This document shows, in pieces, positions 34,505 to 47,400 of a stretch of 64,000 nucleotides of DNA (its first letter is position 1; each line of letters opens with the position of its first letter). The stretch is from positions 47,599,222-47,663,221 of the forward strand of contig CM023540.1 of assembly GCA_013350335.1 (NCBI GenBank), in the 5' to 3' direction. The position numbers and the translations under genes are program-made. The stretch is from Chimonanthus salicifolius (Eukaryota; Streptophyta; Magnoliopsida; Laurales; Calycanthaceae). A model generated the notes under the pieces. The model had not been told where the DNA came from. It saw only the letters and a program-made list of their open reading frames with translations, and did not search any database.

Positions 34505-34765
34505 CTCGGATCGGGCGGGTCGGGTTCTTTAAAACCCAACCCGACCCGAGTTGATATATATATAACCCAACCCGACTTGACCTGAATCCTCAATCTGAAC
34601 TTCACAACTCGACCCGACCCGAATTCTAACTCGACCCGCATTCTGAACCTATTTTAACCTAATTTTAGCCGGGTCAAGTCGGGTCGAGTCGAGTCATAAA
34701 ATCCTCAACCCGACCCGACCCAAATTTCATGCGGGATTTTTATCTTCTCAACCCGACCCGACCCG
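34505..34765. repeat. GGGTCG/CGACCC tract with hairpin potential
   Basis: It opens with GGGCGGGTCGGGTT, then after a short AT spacer the complementary AACCCAACCCGACCCGA. Further CCCGACCC runs extend to 34765, ending in four tandem CCGAC-type units. Short related pieces (GGGTCGGGTTGGG) occur at 3027 and 40860. Confidence 0.75.
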
Positions 34766-35350
34766 ACCCGACCCGCTGACCCAAAATGGGAGAAAACATC
34801 GCCTGAAAATTTTGGCCCATTAGGGCCCTAAACGTTGCATATAGCCAGAATTTTAAACATAAGGTAGGGTTGGCAGATCATGGAGTGTAAAATAGAACAG
34901 TGTGCCCTCCTATGTCTGGAACATAGAACGCCGTTCCTGATTTACTGATTTTAGCTCCAGTTATTAAAATGGAAATGGTTCAAGATGAACAAATTCAAAA
35001 CCGGCAATCCACCCATGGCGCAGTGTCTCATGCCAAGAACAACTTGTTCAATATATTCTCCAAAATGTCTATTTCCGACATTAGTATAAAATTCGGCAAA
35101 GAAAAAGGCAAGTGGTGTCTCAAACCTGCATCAATCTAATGGTTGAAAATGAATGACTACAGAATCCTACTAATGTCTAGTAAGTAGTGTCCTCTATCAG
35201 GGAAGGAACATTTCTCTTTTCTGGAAAAGTAAGCTGTGAATCAAACCTACAACTTCAATTTAGTAAGAAAGAGAATCTTCAACTACACTAGGTTCTCATC
35301 AAAGAAAGTAACCATTATAAACTTCATGTCGCTCTTATTACATTTGATTA

Positions 35351-35356
35351 TTTATT
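35351..35356 (-). terminator. Candidate polyadenylation signal of the GDPD gene
   Basis: AATAAA on the - strand, 70-75 bases past the stop codon. The distance is normal for plant 3' UTRs. No transcript data are available. Confidence 0.4.
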
Positions 35357-35425
35357 TGTTTCGTTAATGCCAGTATTAAACAATGAAATAAACAGGAGAC
35401 AAAAGCAATTAGAAAAGGCAATCCA

Positions 35426-38400
35426 TCATGTCCTTTTGTAGGAAGAGATCATCAATGCGATCTTGTGTAATAGATCTGAAGCATCTTTACCATTCTTTGC
35501 AGCAAATGTCCATTCCTGAAAGTTATGGAGGCTTCCTGTGAAATCTGTGAAAAGCCCATCGATTCCTATGGTGTTTATCCAGTAATCATATTCGACATAT
35601 GGGTCCTGATGGAAGTTCCAGTGTAAGTACATGAATTCATCCCTGTAAGTATACGGATGCACCTGAAATGGTTTATGTCCACAAATTGTAAGAACAAGAG
35701 AACTTGATAGAGCTTCAAACCCACAAATTGTAAGAACAAGAGAACTTGATTGAGCTCTTCCAAATGCAGTACAATGGATTCCAAGAACAAAAACATAAAT
35801 GCAAAACCCATAATGAGAACATTATGAAGCTACAGTGCCACCATTGGAAATATGTTTCAGTGGGTATATACTGTATAAATGTTTCATTTAAATTAAAAAC
35901 TGATTCTTCACCAATCTTCTTTGTGCTAAGATGAGCAAAATCTATAATATAATCAAAGCATAAGAAATGAGAGTATAAATTCTTATAGATTGTAATTCTT
36001 GATCAATTTACCTTCTGTGGTATACAAACAGCACTGCTAAAAGAAAATACCGTAGTTTTTAAATGTCCCTGTGATGGACAATAATTACATTTTGACATAC
36101 CAGGAAGTCACCACCTATCCATGGGTGATCCCTAATGAATACGTCAAGATTCTAGAAGATATTTATGGAGTAACAAGTGTAAGAACTGTGTGTAGGTCCC
36201 AGTTGTTGCATTTCAGCAAGGGCTTTCTTGTGTTATTCATTCGTGTTAATTACAAATAAGTTAGCCTCACAAATCCCAGATTATTTTTGTTGTCGGACTC
36301 CATTTACATGCAACATCTTGCATGACCATAACATTCATCGCAGGAATTGGCTGTAACATGGCAGATCTGCATGAGGCCACTGAGATCTCGTGTGTGAATA
36401 TGCAATAAACTAAGAAACTCGATGCAAAAAAGCATATTGTAAGTTCTCAGATAGTAGCTTACATACCTGTAGACCATGAGCATGTGCTCTAGGAACAAGA
36501 TCCGTCGGTTCTGTCAAATAATTATTTTTTGGAGGCACTATCGTATCTTTCCATGGTCCAATGCCAACCACATATTTTTTAATATATTTAAAGTAGCTGT
36601 CTGAAGTAATTTCCCAGTATGTCTGCACATTAAGTAGGGATCTTAATTAGCAATTACTGAACTACCAACTTTGATTTACTGCTGAAGTGGAATGCAACAA
36701 TAATTACATAAACCATGTATTCACTAGAGCAACTCTACAAACATGGTCTCACTATGCAAAATGATATAGACATAATACTGTGAATGCTAACATCTTTTGC
36801 TGTTCTAGTATGAAATGAAAAATTTGTGAACGGGCTTTCCAAAGAGGAAACTTGCATAGATACAGACATTAATACATAGATAAATGCAATTTTTTTTGCT
36901 TGAAAATTCAAATATGTAAGAAAGGTGAATGGATGCCAATTTGGAAACATAGAAATTCACAAAGGATAGGTGAGTGCAAACAGTCTGGATTGATCGCTTA
37001 GGGCCCCATGTAGAGCTCTCTACGAGTTCTTTACTAGAGGTCTCTCCCGAATATTTCCTATATATTGTGTTGCATGGACACTTCCAAGATGTGGGACATA
37101 CCTGTGTCGGACACTTGTAAACAATCACATCCGTGTCATACACTTGCACCCGTTCTTCATGGATTTTCAAGGCTGTGTTTGGATTGGAAGAAGGGATACT
37201 TCTCCTTGAGAAATCCAATTCTCTTGTTTGGATCCATTCTCCATGAGAAAGTGGGGCCTGCAACGGTAAAACCTCCCCTCCTCCATGAGAAAGTGGTTTT
37301 CTCCACCTCACCAAGAGAACGCCATCTTCTTCATGAGAAGATGGGCAGAAGTTCTCCTAATCCTGGAGAATGTCCAACTTTAAGTTTTTCTCATCCAAAC
37401 ACAACTGTGATATTTTTTAACGTTGTTTTTCAAGATGACTTAAATATTACAAGATCTTTCTGTTGTAATATTTTTCACATGTCTTAATTCATGGGTTGAC
37501 TAAAAGATGTCATTAGGTGTAATTGATTATTCTTTCATTTTTTTGCTGCCTTCATTGGCTCCTTGTAATCTATATATACATGTGTATTCTTTTTCTTCAA
37601 ATTCAATATCTTCCAATCCTTTCGTCTCTTTTCATTATTATTTTTCCTTTCTCCAATATTACTTTCTACACTCGCCTTTTAAAACCTACTTAATATTAAT
37701 GTTTAGAGTAAATTTAGTGCATTATTTTCTATTAGTGTTACTTTTGCACTTTTTTTTTATTTATATAAATTTTATATTTGAACATATGGTGCCATGTCCC
37801 CTTGTCCTATTTTTTTGGTTTCTCAAGTCCAACACCTCGCACCCATGTTGGATTTTGACAATCGCACCCATACCCATGCAACTTAGCCTATGCGTGTGTC
37901 TATGAGTCGTGCATGTGTCTGGCTTATAGAGAAACAACAGTCACCTAAGTAAAAAGCACAAGCAAATTATAGTAAACAAAGGCATACACTGAAAAAATTC
38001 AAAGCTCAAACTAGACTTGGCAACTGCTTGAGTCGAGTCTTATTTGGTTGGGGTTTATTTCAGACCTTGAAAAACAGGTAGTTGTTTCAGGTATATTTCG
38101 AGTTTGGGTCACTCGAGTCCAGGATAGATTACCCAATTACTCGATTGAAACTGGTTCACACCCATTCAAACTCATTTACACCTTTTGCTCATTTAAAAAA
38201 AATTAAACAATAAAATGCCCATGTCATAAAAATGACCGATAAGTTTAACATGTAAATAATATTTCAATACCATCATACAAATAAAAAATATGTAAAAACA
38301 CATTAAATCTAACCATTCATGGTGACCTATAACTTCATCGCATAAACAATATAACATAAAAAAATTATAAAAACATCACTTACAACCAGACTAGCAATGG

Positions 38401-41400
38401 ATCGAGTCAGGTCAGGTTTGGATTACCAATGCTCAATCCATTACTTAGTTGCTAATTAATTGGGTTAGTTGGGTAGGGTTGGGTCTAATGCTGGTTGGGG
38501 TCGATCTACCCAAACCCATGTAGATTGATTTACCCATTTAGACATCTCATCTTTAAGAATAATTAGTTTGAGCCTGCCCAAACCCGTTTATCTATTTAGT
38601 AAATGAGTTAGGTAATATCCCAAAAATATAAAATATAAATACCTGTAGAAAAAGTGGAAAAAGGGCTAATGAGATGGAGGGGAGTGAGTGTAATTATTTG
38701 TCCTTTGGTGGTTGGTTGACACTTATAAAATCAGTTTTGGTAATTCTCCCTTTGTACTTTATCTATGAAGTGCCAAAAAGGATTAAAACTGAGTGGAACA
38801 ACTGTTTAGGAACTCTTTATAGGGGGATAAGGAGGAAAAGAGTGCAACTAGTTGGATGGTCAAAAGTAGAAAAGTCTAAATCTAATGGGGGATTAAGTGT
38901 GGTTCCTTTAGGGATTAGGAATGATGCAATGCTTTGTAAATTGAGTTGGGGATTTGGTAGGGAGAGGGAAGCCACGTGGTGTAAAATCCTAGTTGCAAGG
39001 TATGGGGTAGAAAATGGAGATTAGCTATATAACTACATTTATTATACACGAAAATCCCTTTCTATCAGTTGGGGCAGGTGACCTGACTAATATGCCATCA
39101 ATTCTGTATCTATCACAATCAATAGTTCGCACACATGAGGCAATCATGCTAGCATGACTCCTATAAAATACCAACAATCACGAAAAGATCATCCCCATTT
39201 CACCAACCTACCATGTCATAGTCATCAATTGGTTGCTCAAATTTTGATGTAATTAAAAAAAAGCTGTACAAATTTCTATTGGTGAAACATGTGAGCATAG
39301 GCTTTTAGACATCCAGGTCCCAAGATGTCCACTTTTTAAACATTTTCAAGTTGCTTGGCACATGAAAAGCAGTTATCATTGTGACTGGGATTTTGAAAAG
39401 CAAACAGGTTTGGTGTGTCTAGTCACCTTGCCCTCTCTTCCCCTGTTTTGTAAATTAGTTCATCATGTTTAGTCAGCTACATATGCAATCTAAAGTAACA
39501 TATTTAAGAATTCAAATTTTGTATCAATTCTTCACATGTTGAACAGATTCATAGTAAGTGGGCAGAGCCATTTTTTGAAAATATAACGACTGTAACAATA
39601 ACACTAAGTAATGTAACGACTGTTACAATAAGACTAAGTCATGAAGTCTATGAAATTACTTAGGAAAATGTCATGCATTCAATTTATTTTTATAACTTGT
39701 AACATGGGAAATGTGGAACTGCAATGCTTGACAAGGGCAAACCTGATTTGTGTCTTGAGTTGGCATGGTAAAATCATCTATTAGGAAGATTTTTGGGGAG
39801 TCTGTCAGTTTAGAAGCATATACAAGAGAAGTAGGAGCAAATGATTGGATAAAGACTGGTTGTTTGAGCCAGTCTTTTGACATATATGCACCTTTATACC
39901 CATACTTCTTAAGCGTTTCTACAAACTTATCTTCAAAGCTCTTTCCATCACTCCAGTTGACCTGTCAAAATTGAAGCATTAACTATGTGGCATTAATACT
40001 ACCTAGATCTGAAAGATCAAAGCTTGATTCACAAAATTGTATTCAACTAATATGAAAATTAATTGAAGTTATATTGCACTAAGAATGCACAACTAAGCCA
40101 CTTGATCCAACACATTCATTTACAACTATAAAGGCCAAAAAAATACATAAAAGTTTCAAACTCTCACACAATTTCAAAAAGAAAAGGTTAAAAACAAAAC
40201 CCAAGACCCAATGATAGTAACAGTTCCCATAAGAACATTCTATCATAACATGAAGCACAGGAAATGGAGGCAAAAATTAAAATCAGCATATTGTAAGACA
40301 ATAGTATTTCCTCCTTGAAGAGGTGACCAGTCCTAGAGTAGAGATGCCCTTAGTAACTATCTATTGCCGGTCTACTCTTTCTCTCTCCCCCCTCCCCCCC
40401 TTCCCAACCCCCCACCAACCCAAAACAGAAAACAAAAAGAAGAAGATACCAGAGCTTCTGAGGAAAACCACTTACATGTTGGTTGATGAAAACTGGGTTT
40501 TTAATCTCGGGATAGATCCCAACAACTCTATCAGCATTCAAAGCTATTGAAATGAACTCTTCAAAAGTGATAATAGATAATTTCCCTGCACAAAAATTTG
40601 AAAGAGAGGAATTGCAAACTGTTGCCAGTCTAAAGAAAGTATTAAAAGGAGACTTGTTTTATTATTAAAGAAGCTTTTTTTTCTAATATCATGGGTATCC
40701 CCACTTATTATTGAAGAAGATTAACACAAGAAGTAGAGTTCAATGTCCCTAAAGACAAATTAAAGCAATCAAGTGAAAGCACAAGAAGTGTAAAAAATCA
40801 CCTAAAATTCAACCATGCTTTTACCATTTTAAACATGTATACATACAATAGGGGTGGCAATGGGTTGGGTTGGGTTGGGTTGGGTGAGGTTAGCTATAGG
40901 TAATAACAAAGTTTCCATCTAACCTAACGTGACCCCACCCAAATTTTTTACTTACTGACCGATCCAATCCAAATTTTATTTTGTTCAATCCGACCTGACC
41001 ATAATTTCTATCCAAAATTTGCAAAAAAGTAGAAAAATGAGAAGAGATAATATTTTATAATAGAATATGAAAAATAAGAGGACTTTTCTTTCTTGTGGGG
41101 CCATTGGACTATGAAAACTTGAGTCAATAGGGTAAGATTTTTTAACTTGGGTGAGGTATATCAGCTAAAATCAACGGGTGAAAACTAAGACCTACTTAAA
41201 TATTTTTTTCTAATTGCCTTTCAAAAAAAAAATATTGTTTTCTAATTCAGGTTGGGTCAGTCTGGGCCAGAGACCCCTCTACCATTCAATTTTTTTAAAA
41301 TATGCAAGACCCAAACCCAGTTTTTTTTGGAGCTGGGGCAGTTCAGGTTCACAAGTCAGGTCCAAAATTGGCAACCCTACACATATACATTTACATACAT

Positions 41401-44400
41401 ACAAGCAATATGTATATACATATATACATACATTTGCATGCATACACACACACATACATGCATGCAAACATACATATATACATGCATACATGTTTGTGCA
41501 TATATACACATACATCTACTAGTTTAGCAGTGTCTGCACAAAGTATTGAAAGAGAAGCTGAAAATTGATTGATTAGTGACGATGATTAGTAAAAGACAAG
41601 ATTTGAGGGCTTTTAATAACATTAGCAATGAGAAATTTGTGACAAAGATCTGATTAGAATTAAAACGTATCTATGTTGCTAAGTCCCAGCTTTATTAAAA
41701 CGATTATACACTATTGAAATGAAGAGGGTACATCTGTCCATGATCACCTCAATTTGTTCAATAAAATTATGTCAACTGTTCAACATAGATGTACAACTTG
41801 ATGAAGAGTATAAAACTCTTATTCTTCTGAGATTGCTCCCTAAGTCGTACCATCTTCTAGATATGACTTTAATATATGAAAAATAATTGATGTTGACGAT
41901 GTTAAGTCTGCTATATCTGAAGAACCGACACAACAAAAATCAATTAATGGGAAGCAAATTCCGAAGGCTTAATGCCCTGAGGTAGATCTATGAAAAAGGG
42001 ATCTGGAAGTCAAAATCGTTTTAGATATAAAGTCTAGATCTAAATAAAAAATAAAGTGTAATTACCATGTTCAAAAAATCAGAATTGATGATTGTATCGG
42101 TCCCTAATGGTTCATGATATGAAGTACAGGATATTTTCAAATATGAGATGAACCGGTGTGAAATTTCAGAACCCCATAAAAATTGTGATAAAATATCCGA
42201 AAAATCTAGAATATTGGAAAATCAAGAATTGAAAACTTTGTTTTTAGTCTTACTCAAGATATGGAACGATACTGCCCCTTTTAAGCCAAGTTAGCGTCTT
42301 TGTATAAAACTTTGTAAAAAATCGATATAATTTTATTATTAAAATAAAAAAGAAATAAATATAAAATAATAAATATTTCTTCATAGATCTTAGATCTAAG
42401 TAACATACGTTCTTAGTGATTAGATCTATTGTAATTTGTGTATTTTTTGCATGTCTTGTTATAGAATTGACCTACAGATGCCATTAGGTGTAATTGGTTT
42501 TTCTTTCCTTATTTGCCACCTTGATTGGCTCATTGTAATATTATATATATATATATATATATATGAGCAATTCACCCAAGCTTCAAGCTTCAAATTGTAT
42601 TCTCAAATTTTGTGTTTGGTTTTCTAGTTTCTTCAGGCAGTGAAGTTCTTTGCTCAAGAAAGAGTCTTGCTCAAAATCGTCCCATCCTTGGGGGGATTTT
42701 ATTCATAGGTCTCCAATTGAATTCTAAGGATTTCAATTATAGAGTTCTAGAATTCATTAGCTTCTTGCGTGAATTGCATGGTGCTTCCTAAGGAGGGAAT
42801 CAACTTATCTTCTTAGTCCGGTGAGAATTTAGAGGTTTTGGTTTGCTTCCGAGGTTGCCCCGTTTGCCGTCAATCCGGGTGGGCGAGTAAAGAGCACTAC
42901 AACGTCAAAGTTGGTCCGAGGATCTCCTTAGACGATTCAGTTCTTTGGATCCGGGTTCTCTAGGGGTTCTGTCGAATTTCCAAGCAGACAGTTCGAAGAA
43001 CTTCATATTTCAAAAGGTGGAGGCATAGGTAGGATTTACACCCGACCCTACCCTTCATCAGTTGTGTACTCTCTTTCTTCATCACAAGAAATACATATAG
43101 AGAATTAATTTCTCTCAGCTTTCGTCCATTCTCTTGATTGTTTTTTTCCCCTTTTACATTTTTATCTTCAACATTGTATCAACCAAAATGGACGGTCCCT
43201 GATTTCTCCACTGCAACACTTTTTCAGTGACTAGTCCTTCTAGAAAATCCCTCTCCGTCATTTCAGAGAGAGGCTTTTACTGCATTTTTTGGGTGGTTCA
43301 TAGGGCAGTCTCTGTTGTGCCCTTAGATCTAGAGTCTTTATTCGGATTTGAACCTAAAACCCTACACCTCTACAATCTTTTTTGGCCATATATCACATCT
43401 ATACGGTGGGATTTTGAGTTTGAATGCTTGTGGTGTTCAATTCGTGTATTTTACACATGTTTTATTATAGATTTGAGCAACATACCGAATGCGAGGTAGC
43501 TAGGAAACTGTGGACAAGTTTTGCCAATATGCTAGGGGTTTCTTCGGTGTTCCAGCAAGCATGTGACGGAATCTTTCGGTCTTGGACCATACAACAGCCC
43601 AACTCCAAGTTTAAAGTGGCTTGGAACACCATTCCAGCAGCCATCTTGTGGATTGTGTGGAGAGATAAATACAAGGACTTTTGAGCATAAGGTGTGAGAG
43701 GAAGATGCTCTGATCCAAAAAGCTAAGTGGAGGTTGTTCACATGGCTCTTCGCTAGGAAGGAACTTATGGGCATCATGTTAACGGGCTTTCTTAACTCTT
43801 GGGAGGATTGTCTGGATGGGGGACCGAGGAGGCCCAGGGTCCAAACCTCCTGGTGCCTTCCTCAACCAAACACACATAAGTTTAACGTTGACGGAGCAGC
43901 TAGGGGAAAACCAATTATGTCAGGTATAGGAGGGGTGTTACATGATTGTAATGACATGGCATCAATAGTTTTCTCTGAATCGATATGTCAGAAGGATTCA
44001 AATGAGGCAAAACTTATTAGCGTTAGGAGAACTTTGTCCATATGGACACACTTAGGGAGGGGGAAACTGATTGTAGAAGGGGACTCTACAAAGTTGGCGT
44101 CCGGGCTCAAAAGGCCCCCTTGGAAATTGATCACAATAGTGAGGGAACTTAGGGCGTTCTATTCAGGAGGAGAGATCTCTTTCGCCTCGGTTCGGAGATC
44201 GGGAAACGGGGTTGCTGACTTTTTTGCCAAAATGGGGTGGGATTCTAATATAATTGGAGTGTTTCACATGCGATAGATCTCAGGACCTGTAATATTGTTG
44301 TATTTCAAAGGAGTGTTTGATGTACTCATAGGGGTGTTGGGATATGTTGTACCTTTTTCTTTTTGGCCTGTCGTGGGTCTATACCTTTTAGACCCCACGG

Positions 44401-47400
44401 AGTCTGTTCATGTATAATATTTCTTTTTAATAGAATTTTTGTTACCGCTCAAAAAAAAAAAAAAATTTGACCTACATGTGTCATTAGGTGTCATTAGGAG
44501 TAATTGATTTTTTCCCTTATTTGCCGCCTTAAAATTGGTTCCTTATAATCTATATATACATGCGTAATCTCCTTCATCATAAGAAATACATACAAAGAAT
44601 TAATTTCTCTTAGCTTTCATCCATTCTCTTCATTCTTTTCTTCCCTTTCTATATTTTTATCTTCAAAATTTTCATCCAAAGAAAAGGGAAATTAGAGGTA
44701 AAGTTTTTACATTTGTTAGAAAGAAAGATGAATCTCAAGCTTCTCAAGCTATCATGGCCCTGAATGGATCTAGTTATTACAACAAAAAGTTGCTAGTCAA
44801 AAGAGCACGATTTCGAAAGGGAATAATGGTAGCATTCATGACAAGAAGTGGAAGTTTCTGGATGGCAACAACAAGCCGGAAGGCCAAGGAACTTTTAACT
44901 TATAGGGAGTTGCTGGAAAAAAGGGTTGGATGTGAGGAACGAGCCAAGAAGGTTGACTATGCATCATATGCAAAGGTCCTCAAAGGTGATAGGAGCAGAA
45001 AAAATACATTATGAGGTGGATGGGGAGTGACTATCTATTGGTGTCATGTAAATAGATGGAAGAAGCAAGGAGAATTAGAAAAAGGGGTTTCATGGTGGAA
45101 AGAGATTTTCCTATCATTAGAGTGGAAACCCAATTTTAGGCCTGCAAGGAGATTGATGTGAATCAAAGTTATTGGAATCCCTTTGGTGGCATGGATGGTG
45201 AGTGTCTTTCAACAAATCGGAAAAGAGTGGGTAGAACATGGCCAACCCACTCAATCTAGCATTACGGGATATTAATGAGGTCCGAATGTTGGTAGATATA
45301 AAAAGTATTGCGGAGGTATCGAAGGACTTGGTAATGAAAGTTGGAGGTTTATGTCATCAAATTGTTATCAGGACAGTCGTTGTTGTTCTTGGTGAATGAT
45401 GGAGAAGACCGGCAGTGGTTGCTCGAATGACCCAGCTATTGTTTGTCCATCATTCCGGCGTCACATATTGAACTCAAACGACACATGGGATTCTTGATTG
45501 AGCAATAGGGTGATGACTTCTACGCACCGCCGAAGCGATATGGAGCAGGAATTTGAGATTCAAGATTTCAATTTCCAGGATGTTGGAAGTAGCGGCAAAG
45601 GTTGTGGAGTGTGTGACACCCACAACAAGGGATTGGGGTTTCCCTTTTTTGACAGAATACGCTTCACTAGAGGCATATAGAGATTCCGAGGGTAGGGTTG
45701 GAGATAATGGGGATTTGGAGGGAGAAGATGCTCACGGTGAGGCCAGTAGGGTTCTCGACTATCCTGTCTCATACATGCAGGAGAAAGGTAGAAGAGAGGG
45801 TTGAGGAGTGCTCGACACACGACATCAAAGTAGTGGGGCTTCCCTCTTTTCCATTGGAAGGCGATTCACCAAAGGCGTGTGAAGGTTCGTGATGCAGGCC
45901 AAGTTGCAACTTGAAAATTAGATCTGGGGTTTTGAGCTAAATCACGGATTTCTGTTAAGAAACCCACATTCTCGGGCTGACACGAACAAGGAATTGGGAG
46001 TTGGCGCAATTATTACGACCACAACTCTAATCCAGCTCAAATTTGGGGGTAACTAGACGAACCTTCCGATGAATTAGCTTATACGTGGAATTTAATGCAA
46101 CACAATATAAAACTAAAAATCAACAGGGATAAAAACTCACCAACTAGGAGAAAGCCAAAGCTTTTGGATAATTTTCATTAATAAAAAAAAAGTTTGTAAT
46201 AAATTACAAAGCTTAGCCATATTTATAAGCCTTATTTTGAATAATAAAAATAAAAGGAAACAAATAAAAAGACTTAAGTTATTTTCGATCAAATCTTTTC
46301 TTTTTCGTTCTTTATTTTCTCCTATTTCCTATCTCTTTCTCTCACATAGCACAAGCACCAATTGGAGTGGGCTTGCAATCAGAGAAAAAGTGTAGGCCCC
46401 TTCTTCTCCTCTTCAATTCTTTCCTTCGTTGATAGTTGCTTCTTATCCTCTACCACCTTGCCGTCCTCATCTTCTCCTTAATTTCTTTTCTCAGAATTCT
46501 ACAGCATACGACGCACACGGTGGCCGAGATTTCCTCCACTTCTCTGGTTTTTCCCTCTATAGTTTCTGCCGTTGGATGGGTTTTTTGACCGAGCTCCTCT
46601 TTCTTATTCTCTTTCTTTTTATTCTTTTCTTCACTTTTATTTTCTTCCTCCAATAGGTGCTCAAATCCAGCACCTTCCATGGTTTGCTAAAGCCAAAAAG
46701 GAAATTTCCCTCTTTAGTTTTCCATTTTCAATCAAGGCCACACGTCATTGTGTATTGATTTGGGTCATTAGGCAGTGGGGTCTTAAACTACCCAATAGCA
46801 ACCAGCAACTCACGTGTCCATTGAAGTTGGGTTTGAAGTGGGACCCACATGTGCTAACATAACTGCTGATGTCAATTTAAGCGGGACCCACAACTGTGGT
46901 GACATGGAGTTCAAAGTGGGGCCCTCTCTTCCCACCATCAATTCGAGCATAAATCTGACAAGCAAACTCATCAATTTTATCTAAGTGGGTTGGCTCACCC
47001 TCAAGTCGGGCATAAGTTGGGTTCGTCGGATCTGATATCTGCATTAGTTCGAGGCGAGGATTGAAGATAGGGGGGATTAGATGGCAAAAGAAACTTGCAT
47101 CGAGGCCAAGGCTCAATTTTCCTATCTCACACATGCAGGAAAGTCGAGACTCCTACGGTATTTTATCAATAGATGGGGGATCCTAGAACAAGATATCCTT
47201 AGCAATGGGCGTTAATGGACAGGGAGAGATTTGGATCTCTCCTTTTCAACTGGGCCTAGGCCAAGCGGCTCTTTTATTTTTTATGGAACTAAGGCCAAGA
47301 TAGGCTTTGAGCCTTTAGTTTCATGTAGCATCTTGGACCAAAGGGAGATTAAGGACTACTCACATAGAAGGACACTAATTGTGGATAAAAAGGGATTGTC

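Larger units (their letters stand above)
32956..35340. other. Intergenic region between copia element and GDPD 3' end
   Basis: No gene is recognisable. A short CpG-rich island at about 33705-33815 (GTAGCGGGT occurs twice) stands out from the AT-rich background. A SINE-like copy and a CCCGACC tract are listed separately. Confidence 0.5.

Noticed and set aside
40600..40680. TCTTTAGACTGGCAACAG upstream of exon 5 as a possible degenerate exon 4
   Set aside because: A proper exon 4 with matching phase, splice sites and RDQQYNG-type ending was found at 50874-50800.
41214..41568. Overlapping frames of about 90 codons rich in Tyr, Ile, His and Thr
   Set aside because: They are translations of the TACA/TATACA microsatellite.
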